This document shows, one piece after another, positions 1 through 6,531 of a stretch of DNA of 6,531 bases. The stretch spans positions 1-6,531 of the forward strand of contig JAJCYL010000476.1 in assembly GCA_029262955.1 (NCBI GenBank), written 5' to 3'. This stretch comes from Cytophagales bacterium. GTDB lineage: Bacteria; Bacteroidota; Bacteroidia; Cytophagales; Cyclobacteriaceae. Each line of letters opens with the position of its first letter. Positions within the stretch are counted from its first letter, which is position 1. The notes under the pieces were generated by a model. That model saw nothing but the letters and a program-made list of their open reading frames with translations. It searched no databases and had not been told where the DNA came from. The translations under genes and the position numbers were made by a program.

Positions 1-134
1 ACAACCGATCAAATATCAGAAACTATACCTTTGATGGTCAGGATATTAATAGCAGTGATGAGATCGAGGTATTCCGGGATGGCATTGAATACTTCAACCG
101 TTTCATTACACCTGGCATTAGTGTAAAGTTCTAA
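1..134 (+). CDS. C-terminal fragment of an outer-membrane beta-barrel protein, possibly a TonB-dependent receptor (5' end outside window)
   Basis: An open frame enters from the left edge (codons begin at base 3) and ends at TAA 132-134, giving 43 visible residues. The tail has the alternating polar/hydrophobic pattern of a last beta strand and ends TPGISVKF with a terminal Phe, the usual signal recognised by the BAM machinery in outer-membrane beta-barrels. The preceding segment (EVFRDGIEYFNRF) resembles the last hairpin of Bacteroidota TonB-dependent receptors, where a Phe-terminated strand closes the barrel. The gene converges on glnS with only two bases between the stop codons. That it is an outer-membrane protein is inferred from the C-terminal signature alone; receptor type and substrate cannot be told from this fragment. 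It could also be another barrel family, such as a porin or a carboxypeptidase-regulatory-like receptor. Confidence 0.72.
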   Translation, partial: NRSNIRNYTFDGQDINSSDEIEVFRDGIEYFNRFITPGISVKF

Positions 135-136
135 TT

Positions 137-1798
137 TTACGGCTTACCCTTTGCCCAATTATCTCTCAATGAAACTGTTCTGTTAAAGACGAGCTTACCT
201 TCACTGGAATCATTATCCACAATGAAGTATCCCTGGCGTTCGAACTGAAACTGATCGCCGGGCGTTGCACTTTCCAGAGACGATTCTACTTTAGCCGATT
301 CTATTACCTCGAGAGATTTCGGATTCAAATGATTTTTGAAATCATCGTCAACAGCTCCAAGATCTTCTGTGAGAAAAAGTCTGTCATAAAGCCGGATTTC
401 TGCATCAATTGAGTGTTCAGCTGAAACCCACCCGAGCGTTCCTTTTACTTTCTTACCGGTTGTATCCGAACCACTTCTAGTCGCGGGATCATAAGTGCAA
501 TGCACTTCCGCAATTTCACCTTGGCTATTCTTCTTAAAATCAACGCACTGCACTATGTAGGCGAACTTTAAGCGAACCTCTCTTCCCGGTCCAAGTCGAA
601 AAAACTTTTTTGGAGGATCTTCCATAAAGTCTGATCTCTCTATGTAGAGTTCTTTAGAAAATGGAATTTCCCTTTTGCCTGCAGATTCATCTTCCGGATT
701 ATTGATCCCCTGCATGTATTCTATTTTATCCTCAGGAAAGTTGGAGATAATCAATTTGATTGGGTCAAGTATCCCTAATTTCCGCCAGGACTTCTTATTA
801 AGATCCTCTCGTACGCTGTGTTCCAGGAGTGCGACATCGATTAAATTATCTCGTTTTGCAATACCAATCTTGTCGGCAAAATTTCGAATTGAATTTGGGG
901 TATAGCCACGGCGTCGTATACCAGATATGGTTGGCATTCGGGGGTCATCCCAGCCTGTTACACGCTTCTCCTCAACCAGTTGAAGTAATTTTCTCTTGCT
1001 AAGTACTGTATAGGTTAAGTTCAACCTGGCGAATTCTATCTGTCTACTCGGATAGATTTGGAGGGTCTCAATCATCCAATTGTAGAGTGGCCTATGTACT
1101 TCGAATTCTAAAGTGCAAAGAGAATGAGTCACCTTTTCAATTGAATCGGACTGACCATGAGCGAAATCGTATGTTGGGTAGATGAACCAGGTAGCTCCCG
1201 TCCTATGATGTTCGGCATGTTTTATTCTGTAAAGGACAGGATCTCTCATGTGCATATTGGGCGACGCCATATCAATCTTGGCCCTTAACACACGAGTTCC
1301 TTCTGCGAACTCGCCACTCTTCATACCTTCTAAGAGTTCCAGGTTTTCCTCCACTGATCTATCTCTAAAAGGGCTCTCTTTCCCAGGTCGGGTTGGAGTA
1401 CCTCTTGAGGTGCTCATTTCATCTACTGTCTGGTCATCAATATAGGCATGCCCACTTTTGATAAGCTCCACAGCAAATTCATATAATTGATCAAAATAAT
1501 CGGAGGCATAGTGCGCTTCTCCGTTCCAGTTAAACCCTAACCATTTTACATCTTCCTTTATTGAATCAACGTACTCAACATCTTCTTTTTCAGGATTCGT
1601 GTCGTCAAAACGGAGATTACATGTTCCGTTGTATCGTTCGGCAAGACCAAAATTCAAACAAATTGATTTGGCATGTCCCAAGTGTAGATATCCATTGGGT
1701 TCGGGAGGAAACCTTGTCGTGATTGTTGAATGACGACCTGATTCCAGGTCCTCTTCTATAATTTGTTCTATAAAATTTAATGATTTGCTCTCGTCCAT
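137..1798 (-). CDS. glnS: Glutaminyl-tRNA synthetase (GlnRS)
   Basis: This is a cytoplasmic class I aminoacyl-tRNA synthetase that attaches glutamine to tRNA-Gln using ATP. The 553-residue product matches the E. coli enzyme in length (about 554) and aligns with it by eye over nearly its whole length. The Rossmann catalytic fold opens with [17 protein letters not shown], containing the HIGH-type motif HLGH at residues 39-42. LRFDDTNP follows at 62-69, the GlnRS-typical THSLCTLEF at 224-232, and the KMSKS-loop variant VLSKRKL at 265-271, then [12 protein letters not shown] (282-293). The last 200 residues form the anticodon-binding beta-barrel part (DPIKL near 345; [12 protein letters not shown] near 451; [11 protein letters not shown] near 538). 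These features separate it from a glutamyl-tRNA synthetase. The ATG at 1798 is preceded by GGCAGGAAG, a weak, closely spaced purine-rich site. A direct GlnRS means the cell need not rely on Glu-tRNA-Gln amidation for glutamine decoding. Confidence 0.97.
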   Translation of the reverse strand: MDESKSLNFIEQIIEEDLESGRHSTITTRFPPEPNGYLHLGHAKSICLNFGLAERYNGTCNLRFDDTNPEKEDVEYVDSIKEDVKWLGFNWNGEAHYASDYFDQLYEFAVELIKSGHAYIDDQTVDEMSTSRGTPTRPGKESPFRDRSVEENLELLEGMKSGEFAEGTRVLRAKIDMASPNMHMRDPVLYRIKHAEHHRTGATWFIYPTYDFAHGQSDSIEKVTHSLCTLEFEVHRPLYNWMIETLQIYPSRQIEFARLNLTYTVLSKRKLLQLVEEKRVTGWDDPRMPTISGIRRRGYTPNSIRNFADKIGIAKRDNLIDVALLEHSVREDLNKKSWRKLGILDPIKLIISNFPEDKIEYMQGINNPEDESAGKREIPFSKELYIERSDFMEDPPKKFFRLGPGREVRLKFAYIVQCVDFKKNSQGEIAEVHCTYDPATRSGSDTTGKKVKGTLGWVSAEHSIDAEIRLYDRLFLTEDLGAVDDDFKNHLNPKSLEVIESAKVESSLESATPGDQFQFERQGYFIVDNDSSEGKLVFNRTVSLRDNWAKGKP

Positions 1799-1823
1799 CT
1801 TCCTGCCGCAATTATTGAAGGTG

Positions 1824-1853
1824 CAAGTTTAGCTAATTGCAACGAATGACAAC
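1824..1853 (-). promoter_or_regulatory. Candidate Bacteroidota-type promoter for glnS
   Basis: In the 83-base gap upstream of glnS the - strand reads GTTG (1853-1850), an 18-base spacer, then TAAACTTG (1831-1824). This is close to the Bacteroidota sigma-ABfr consensus of TTTG, about 19-21 bases, then TAnnTTTG, with one mismatch in the -7 box, one in the -33 box and a slightly short spacer. Transcription would start near 1817, leaving a short leader of about 20 bases before the ATG at 1798. The match is visual only; such AT-rich octamers occur by chance. Confidence 0.3.
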
Positions 1854-1881
1854 CCAGTTTGAACACGATTGTCCAGTCTGA

Positions 1882-2937
1882 TTACAAAAAATCGATGTCT
1901 GCTCTAAATGGAAATTTCATCAAATACAAATTAGCCTGCTCTACTGACATTTTACCATGAAGAATTTTATATAGAGTCTCTGTAATTGGAGCTCTGATAC
2001 GATAGTTTTCGGCCAATACTTTCATAATCTTAATTGTATTCACGCCCTCTGCCACTTCCTCCATCGATTCTTGTATTTCTATTAAACTCTCTCCTTTCGC
2101 AAGACGAAAACCTACAGTGAAATTTCTACTCAAAGAACTTGAGCATGTCGCGACCAAATCACCCACTCCGGCCAAGCCAATAAATGCTTTGGTATTACCA
2201 CCAAGTGCATTCCCCAGGTATATCATTTCGACCATTCCCCTGCTAATAAGAAGTGCTTTCGCATTATCTCCAAGTCCTAAACCACTAATGGCCCCGGCCC
2301 CAATCGCAATAATATTTTTAAGAATACCGCAGAGTTCAATCCCTATTAAGTCCTTACTCCCGTAAATGAGGAGTCGATCATTTTTTAAGAGTCTCTGACC
2401 CGTTTCAATAACTTCATCAAAATGGCTGGCCACCACCGAAGCCGCAGGCTGTTTTTCTGCCATCTCAGAAGCCAAATTTGGACCTGCCAGGCAACCTACC
2501 CTGACAACGTTACTCTCCTCAAGAATAACCTCACTCATTGTCCTCACTTGATCCCTCGAGAGGGGATTTCGTTTATTAATCTCCAGACCATCCGGAATAT
2601 TCAGATCCAAACCCTTGGTTCCGTGAATCAGTATGTGGTATGGTTTAAGGTAAGCTGCAACCTCTCTCATCATAGCTCGAAAGTTTTGAGAAGGAACAAT
2701 CGGAAAAATAACTTCACACTTGTCAGCAACCTCTCTAAGGTCTCCGGTTATTTCAATTGCGTTATGCAATTTCTGCTTCCCGCTTTGTCGGGAAACTGTA
2801 AGTGACTCAACCTTTTCCTTTGTTCGGGCATAAAGTATGACTGATGATTGTTCTGCCAATATATTGGCAATTGCGGTTCCAAAACTACCAGCTCCAATTA
2901 CACCAACGGGCCTATTTGATGTATCTCTCGAGGTCAT
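1882..2937 (-). CDS. gpsA: NAD(P)H-dependent glycerol-3-phosphate dehydrogenase
   Basis: This cytoplasmic enzyme reduces dihydroxyacetone phosphate to sn-glycerol-3-phosphate, the backbone for phospholipid synthesis. The 351-residue product is near the family length (about 330-340). The N-terminal Rossmann fold carries the dinucleotide motif GAGSFG at residues 15-20. VPSQNFR (81-87), HGTKGLD (105-111, with a substrate-site Lys) and GPNLASE (152-158) follow. The C-terminal helical domain contains ELCGILKNIIAIGAG (201-215), whose Lys207 matches the conserved catalytic lysine, then GDNAKALLISRG (223-234), GLAGVGDLVATC (254-265), SRNF (270-273) and VAEGVNT (295-301). The ATG at 2937 lies inside the end of the acyltransferase gene (26-base overlap) and is preceded by AGAAGG, a plausible though close ribosome site. 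Making the substrate of the overlapping upstream gene strongly supports both calls. The segment after the first Rossmann strands (residues 48-62) lacks the common NxxYLP-type motif, as in other divergent GpsA proteins. Confidence 0.96.
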   Translation of the reverse strand: MTSRDTSNRPVGVIGAGSFGTAIANILAEQSSVILYARTKEKVESLTVSRQSGKQKLHNAIEITGDLREVADKCEVIFPIVPSQNFRAMMREVAAYLKPYHILIHGTKGLDLNIPDGLEINKRNPLSRDQVRTMSEVILEESNVVRVGCLAGPNLASEMAEKQPAASVVASHFDEVIETGQRLLKNDRLLIYGSKDLIGIELCGILKNIIAIGAGAISGLGLGDNAKALLISRGMVEMIYLGNALGGNTKAFIGLAGVGDLVATCSSSLSRNFTVGFRLAKGESLIEIQESMEEVAEGVNTIKIMKVLAENYRIRAPITETLYKILHGKMSVEQANLYLMKFPFRADIDFL

Positions 2938-4597
2938 AGCCTTCTAATCTATTGTGATAATAGTAAAGCTTATTTAAATCATGAGTAATTACATTTCCAT
3001 TCTTATTTTTTCCCAGGGGTTTATTCGTGTGATAGGTACCAACATTTTTGATTCCGAAATCAATGACATAGTCGGTTTTACCACTCAAGTGTTCCGCAAA
3101 CTTAATCTTGTCTTTATCACTTAATTTATATACTCTCTTTCTGAGTCTTTTAAAATTTCTTTTAAACTCATCATAAGGGATAACGATGTCCTCCTCCGGC
3201 AATCTCAAGATCTCAAACAAGTCCAATTTCTCATTCATTTTTTTGATCATTTCAAAAGCCAGAAACGAAACAAGATGACTAGCAAAAACACAATTATTCT
3301 TATGGAATTCCTCTACTACTCTATTGGCCAATATTCTGGTATACTGCTGCTCTCTTTGAGGATCTTCAGTCACTTTACCATCAGACAAAAAATAATCTTT
3401 AACATCTATTGGTTTACCGGCGTGGTCAAGGCTATTCCCTTCATCATCAACATAATTCCCAACGATGTCCAGGCCTCTGCCGATAGTAACCGAAATGTCC
3501 GAACCCTTGGTGAAAAACTCGATCAAGAATTTTGCAATTTTAAAGGAGGTGGAGTATTCGTCATTTTCTATGTAATACCTTTCTTGCCCTTCAATCTTCA
3601 AATAGTCATTAATGAGTGTGGGTGCCTCTAAAACGAAATGATAGTTTATAACAACGGGTACTATAAAAATCTTTTGCGGATCATCATTAGAGGGGTATTG
3701 AAAATTGAATCGTTGTGCTTCAACGGCTGTTCCCAATAAACCAAGTTTCAATTTATCTTCGATTCGGCCTGATCTTGATCTTGTTCCACCAGGGAAAAAC
3801 AAACTATGACAGCCACTTTGTAAGGCTAGTGTAGAATAGTTTTTGAGCGTCTCCAAGTACAGAAGGTTCTTTTTCCTTCGATCCACCTTATACGCCCCAA
3901 GGCTATTCATGAAATAAGCGAATATTTTGATGTTAAAAAGGTTTAAACCGGCTCCATAAATGAATGGTGGCAATCCCAGCCATTGAATAACCCAACCGAT
4001 TAGGATAGAATCCAGATTGCTAAAATGGGTTGGCACTAAGATTACAGTTCCTTTTCGGGCTAGATTTCTAATGTGCTCAGACTCACCAATCACATGTATT
4101 TGATCGTCCAAATCAAGCTGACGGCTGAAAAAAGACATAGGCCCCTTTATCCTGGCTGCGTTGAGCAATCGGGCAAAAAGCATTGTAGCAATCCCTCTTG
4201 CAAATCTATAGGAAGATCTGTTGAAATTACCGGCTATTTCGTTGGCGTAACTCCAAATTATGTCATGGAGGATTTTCTCAAGCTCTTTCCTGTTTTCTGG
4301 GCTGTTATTACCGGAAAAATCGATCAGCTTTTGTTGTATTTTCTGATAAAATACTTTTTCATTCGGTGGATCTACTTTCCATGGATTCTGCTTAATTCTT
4401 AAACGTTCTTTGTATACAGCAGATTCTAAGACCTCAATAAGTCCCTTGCCATTGGTATGACGCTCCAGGCTTCTAATCGTAGAATCAACCACATCTTGCA
4501 CGAATTTCTTTCGGTTCTTTGCTAGTTGAACAACTGGCCATTCTCGGGTTCCGGCTACTACTGGTGGGTACTTATTGCTATTTCCGTTTAATTTCAT
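2912..4597 (-). CDS. plsB: PlsB-like glycerol-3-phosphate acyltransferase
   Basis: The product is predicted to transfer a fatty acyl group to glycerol-3-phosphate at the inner membrane, the first step of phospholipid synthesis. From the ATG at 4597 it has 561 residues, shorter than proteobacterial PlsB (about 800). The PlsC/PlsB acyltransferase blocks appear in order: HFSNLD (191-196, the HX4D catalytic motif), GAGLNLF (215-221), FFPGGTRSRSGR (267-278) and IVPVVINY (312-319). A C-terminal region with ILANRVVEEFHKNNCVFASHLVSF (about 422-445) resembles the PlsB/DHAPAT C-terminus rather than a short PlsC. Block III has Gly-Gly where most relatives have Glu-Gly. A TTG codon in frame at 4624 would add nine residues (LSWTACAC), but no good ribosome site favours it, so ATG was chosen. 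The gene starts 50 bases after the DUF952 gene and overlaps gpsA, which makes its substrate. Activity on glycerol-3-phosphate rather than lysophosphatidate is inferred from motifs and context. Confidence 0.88.
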   Translation of the reverse strand: MKLNGNSNKYPPVVAGTREWPVVQLAKNRKKFVQDVVDSTIRSLERHTNGKGLIEVLESAVYKERLRIKQNPWKVDPPNEKVFYQKIQQKLIDFSGNNSPENRKELEKILHDIIWSYANEIAGNFNRSSYRFARGIATMLFARLLNAARIKGPMSFFSRQLDLDDQIHVIGESEHIRNLARKGTVILVPTHFSNLDSILIGWVIQWLGLPPFIYGAGLNLFNIKIFAYFMNSLGAYKVDRRKKNLLYLETLKNYSTLALQSGCHSLFFPGGTRSRSGRIEDKLKLGLLGTAVEAQRFNFQYPSNDDPQKIFIVPVVINYHFVLEAPTLINDYLKIEGQERYYIENDEYSTSFKIAKFLIEFFTKGSDISVTIGRGLDIVGNYVDDEGNSLDHAGKPIDVKDYFLSDGKVTEDPQREQQYTRILANRVVEEFHKNNCVFASHLVSFLAFEMIKKMNEKLDLFEILRLPEEDIVIPYDEFKRNFKRLRKRVYKLSDKDKIKFAEHLSGKTDYVIDFGIKNVGTYHTNKPLGKNKNGNVITHDLNKLYYYHNRLEGYDLERYIK

Positions 4598-4647
4598 ACA
4601 GGCGCAAGCCGTCCAAGATAGCAAAATTCTCAGGATGGAAGCCTTAC

Positions 4648-5406
4648 TTATTTTTTTAGTAGTTCTCTTAGATCCGCAGTTGACCCAAACTCTTGGTAGG
4701 TTACTATAGCCTCCTTATTAATTGTACCGTAAATGTGTGGGAACAATTGATCCTGATCTTTTCCCATTTCCAACTTCAAAGCACTGCTTAGTTTTAACGG
4801 ATTGATTGAAAGCAATACAAGATTACTTATTCCCTCAAGATGTTTATGGTAGGTGCCAATTACCTGATGATACTGAGAGCAATGGATAAAACCCTCAGTC
4901 TTTAAAGACGGATGACTATAGAGATGTTCGTCTACTTGTCTCTGCCATTCGTTTTGAGTTGTCATGTGGAAAATCAGTAATGGTTCGCTCCCTTGTTTTT
5001 GAGATAAATAGTTATTTACAAAATTGACAAATAACTTCAAATTACTGGTCGTTTTCTTAACTGGAAACGAATGGGTAACAGAGCCAGCACGGACATGAAG
5101 TATGTCAGAACCCTCCCAACCAACATAAATAGCAAAGACAGATAAGATTAGCGCCGTCAGCGATATCCAAGGATTAAATTGATTTCGAAAAATGAACAAT
5201 AAACTTGCACACATTAAAATCCAGCCAACTACAAAGGGGAACATCCATTTTTTATGAGTGAATTCAAAGCCTATCCCATTATCAGTTGGATAGATGTGCT
5301 CCCTGCCGTCCTTAATTATTCTGAACTCATTGTGATAAAGAAGACATTTGTTCCTCTCATCCCCATCTAGTAACAAATAGCATATAGCTACAGGAATATC
5401 AGCCAT
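4648..5406 (-). CDS. Membrane protein with C-terminal DUF952 domain and possible split PH-like N-terminal domain
   Basis: The function is unknown. The 252-residue product (from ATG 5406) has two parts. Residues 1-50 look beta-rich (CLLYHNEFRII; DGREHIYP), followed by two hydrophobic spans at about 54-73 and 79-97, separated by a short polar loop (RNQFNP). A second beta-rich stretch (DILHVRAGSVTHSFPV, 101-116) and a helix (LKLFVNFVNNYL, 123-134) follow. This order could be a PH-like fold interrupted by a membrane hairpin, an inference from pattern only. Residues 143-240 match DUF952: LLIFHMTT (143-150), EGFIHCS (171-177), LVLLSINPLKL (196-206) and FPHIYG (222-227). As I recall, DUF952 is placed near the ADP-ribosyltransferase fold, but no activity is established. 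An earlier in-frame ATG at 5430 lies in the terminator hairpin and would encode MAGFPAFF; 5406 is preferred. No signal peptide is seen. Both hydrophilic parts probably face the same side of the inner membrane. Confidence 0.85.
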   Translation of the reverse strand: MADIPVAICYLLLDGDERNKCLLYHNEFRIIKDGREHIYPTDNGIGFEFTHKKWMFPFVVGWILMCASLLFIFRNQFNPWISLTALILSVFAIYVGWEGSDILHVRAGSVTHSFPVKKTTSNLKLFVNFVNNYLSQKQGSEPLLIFHMTTQNEWQRQVDEHLYSHPSLKTEGFIHCSQYHQVIGTYHKHLEGISNLVLLSINPLKLSSALKLEMGKDQDQLFPHIYGTINKEAIVTYQEFGSTADLRELLKK

Positions 5407-5428
5407 AAAAAAGGCCGGAAAACCGGCC
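5407..5428 (-). terminator. Rho-independent terminator after hpf
   Basis: On the - strand a perfect 6-base-pair GC stem (GGCCGG / CCGGCC at 5428-5423 and 5418-5413) closes a TTTT loop (5422-5419) and is followed at once by six T residues (5412-5407). It begins five bases beyond the hpf stop codon and fits termination of the xerC-hpf transcript. In the other direction no T-tract follows the stem, so it should act only on the - strand. Unusually, the last T touches the ATG of the next gene. Confidence 0.88.
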
Positions 5429-5433
5429 ATTAA

Positions 5434-5733
5434 TTAATGAGCAATCTGTTTTTCTTTAACTTTTTTAAGTTGCCGACGAAGTGCTTCCACAGCAACATCT
5501 GTAGCAGCCTCGAAAGAATCCGCCTGATCTTTGGCAAAGAGTTGACTGCCTGGAATATTTAGTTTTATCTCTATGATTTTATTTTCCCTTGCCTCCTTTC
5601 TGTCCAATTTCAAAAATACCTCAGCATCAATAATTCTTCCGTAAAGCTTCTGAAGCTTCCCCGTTTTCTTCTCAACAAAGTCGACCAATTTAGGGTCGGC
5701 ATCGAAATGTACTGCATGCATCTGTAGCTTCAT
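5434..5733 (-). CDS. hpf: Ribosome hibernation promoting factor, short form (HPF/RaiA family)
   Basis: This small cytoplasmic protein binds the 30S decoding region and inactivates or protects ribosomes in stationary phase or starvation. The 99-residue length matches the short HPF class (E. coli HPF is 95), without the C-terminal dimerisation domain of long HPF. The beta-alpha-beta-beta-beta-alpha pattern is readable: strand MKLQMHAVHF (1-10), helix DPKLVDFVEKKTGKLQKLY (13-31), strands IIDAEVFLKLD (34-44) and IIEIKLNIP (53-61), the loop FAKDQADSFEAATD (66-79) typical of the family, and a basic helix VAVEALRRQLKKVKEK (80-95). The ATG at 5733 lies 24 bases after the recombinase stop, with no Shine-Dalgarno sequence in the AT-rich gap, as is usual in Bacteroidota. 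Pairing with an upstream XerC-type gene is a recurrent arrangement in this phylum. The strong terminator just downstream ends the unit. Confidence 0.94.
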   Translation of the reverse strand: MKLQMHAVHFDADPKLVDFVEKKTGKLQKLYGRIIDAEVFLKLDRKEARENKIIEIKLNIPGSQLFAKDQADSFEAATDVAVEALRRQLKKVKEKQIAH

Positions 5734-5757
5734 AATTATCTGTTTATAGTGAACTGA

Positions 5758-6531
5758 CTAGGCTTTTGGATGAGCCTGGTCAAAAGTTTTTTTCAATTTC
5801 TCAATGGAATTATGAGTATAAACCTGGGTCGCAGCCAAATTTGCATGGCCCAGTAACTCTTTTACTGCGTTCAAGTCTGCTCCCTTGTTTAGCAGATGTG
5901 TGGCGAAAGTATGTCTTAATACATGAGGACTTTTCTTGTCGGACGTGGTAACCAAGTTCAAATAATGATTAACTATTCTATAGATCATCATGGGATAACT
6001 CCTTTCACCTCTATCTGTTACTATCAATAATTTACAAATATTTTCGATGAAATGTGCCCCCCGCTCGTCAATATATTCTCTGATTTTGATCGTCACGGAA
6101 TCAGGAATTGGAATTACCCGTTCTTTATTTCTCTTTCCCAGAACTTTGATGGTCTTTTCATAGAAATTAATGTCATCAACCTTCAAATTAATTAGCTCTG
6201 ATAATCGAATTCCAGTACCATAAAGCATTTCAAAAACTAATTGATCCCTTTTACCGACGAATCCTTCAGGGAAAGGAATCTGATCAAGAAGTTTTACCAT
6301 TTCAGGTTCACCAACGAACTGTGGTAATTTTTTTTCGGTCTTAAGAGGCCGGAGCTTTTGCGTCGGATTAGCTATACAAATTTCGCGAACCAGAAGAAAT
6401 TTATAAAACGCCTTCAGGCTCGCCATTTTTCTATTGATGGATCTCGCAGAGATTTTGTCGTCTACTAACGCAACAATCCAGGCCCTAATATGAGGGTAAG
6501 TAACCTGATCAAAATCTAATGCTGGATCAAT
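5758..6531 (-). CDS. xerC: XerC/XerD-family tyrosine recombinase, N-terminus beyond window
   Basis: This is a site-specific recombinase of the type that resolves chromosome dimers at dif. The frame stays open through the right edge, giving 257 visible residues of an expected 290-300, so roughly 35-40 are missing. The ATG at 6426 is internal: the codons before it read IRAWIVALVDDKISARSINRK, joining smoothly to MASLKAFYKFLL, the classic core-binding (SAM-like) domain. The catalytic domain shows the full set of active residues in visible-residue numbering: Arg109 (GTGIRLSEL), Lys133 (VLGKRNKERVIPI), His203 and Arg206 (HVLRH), His229 (LLGHANLAATQ) and the nucleophile Tyr238 (VYTH). The stop codon TAG (5758-5760) lies 24 bases before hpf. 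Its housekeeping-like placement and intact motifs argue for a Xer protein rather than a phage or transposon integrase, though XerC versus XerD cannot be decided. Confidence 0.92.
   Translation of the reverse strand: MDPALDFDQVTYPHIRAWIVALVDDKISARSINRKMASLKAFYKFLLVREICIANPTQKLRPLKTEKKLPQFVGEPEMVKLLDQIPFPEGFVGKRDQLVFEMLYGTGIRLSELINLKVDDINFYEKTIKVLGKRNKERVIPIPDSVTIKIREYIDERGAHFIENICKLLIVTDRGERSYPMMIYRIVNHYLNLVTTSDKKSPHVLRHTFATHLLNKGADLNAVKELLGHANLAATQVYTHNSIEKLKKTFDQAHPKA

Noticed and set aside
106..126. Inverted repeat TTACAC / GTGTAA with a 9-base loop near the end of the + strand gene
   Set aside because: The stem is only six AT-rich pairs, lies inside coding sequence and has no clear T-tract on either strand, so it is not a convincing terminator.
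1617..1811. 64-codon - strand frame overlapping the start of glnS
   Set aside because: It is out of frame with the strongly conserved GlnRS N-terminus and has no recognisable features.
2422..2805. 127-codon open frame on the + strand inside gpsA
   Set aside because: It lies opposite a well-conserved gene, and its translation is low-complexity and Cys/His/Arg-rich with no recognisable domain. It is a shadow of gpsA.
3275..3631. 118-codon open frame on the + strand inside the acyltransferase gene
   Set aside because: It is antisense to a conserved coding region; its hydrophobic look comes from the AT-rich complement, and no independent signal supports it.
4073..4402. 109-codon open frame on the + strand inside the acyltransferase gene
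   Set aside because: It is antisense shadow with no domain, no initiation signal and no neighbour on that strand.
4598..4647. Possible promoter before the acyltransferase gene (GAATTTTG or TATCTTGG on the - strand)
   Set aside because: Each resembles TAnnTTTG with mismatches, but neither has a TTG-type -33 element at the right distance. Co-transcription with the DUF952 gene is simpler.
6424..6426. ATG at 6426 as start of the recombinase
   Set aside because: The frame continues upstream to the window edge with typical core-binding-domain residues, so this Met is internal and the gene is cut by the window, not truncated.

Overview
The window looks like ordinary chromosomal DNA of a Bacteroidota bacterium, probably a Cytophagales-type relative. 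The grounds are modest GC, weak or absent Shine-Dalgarno sequences, a TAnnTTTG-like promoter candidate, an outer-membrane beta-barrel tail ending in Phe, the XerC-type recombinase / short HPF gene pair, and a Bacteroidota-like PlsB-type acyltransferase. The lineage is inferred from protein style only; no search could be run.

Layout: one gene fragment on the + strand (1-134) is the C-terminus of an outer-membrane protein, perhaps a TonB-dependent receptor. Everything else is on the - strand. Read in the direction of transcription (right to left) the genes are: a xerC/xerD-type tyrosine recombinase whose N-terminus lies beyond the right edge (5758-6531); hpf, a short ribosome hibernation factor (5434-5733); a strong intrinsic terminator (5407-5428); a membrane protein with a C-terminal DUF952 domain (4648-5406); a PlsB-like glycerol-3-phosphate acyltransferase (2912-4597); gpsA, glycerol-3-phosphate dehydrogenase (1882-2937); and glnS, glutaminyl-tRNA synthetase (137-1798). 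No stretch longer than about 100 bases lacks a gene, and no RNA gene, CRISPR array or mobile element is visible.

Functional logic: GpsA makes sn-glycerol-3-phosphate and the acyltransferase uses it to start phospholipid synthesis. Their genes overlap by 26 bases, so they are probably translationally coupled. GlnS is a housekeeping translation enzyme that may have its own promoter in the 83-base gap before it. xerC and hpf form a separate two-gene unit closed by the terminator. The least ordinary part is the DUF952 gene: its start codon directly abuts the terminator T-tract, and its product joins a two-helix membrane module (possibly a PH-like fold split by a membrane hairpin) to a DUF952 domain of unknown function. 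Two start sites were revised here: the DUF952 gene to 5406 and the acyltransferase to 4597. The recombinase reading frame was extended to the window edge.
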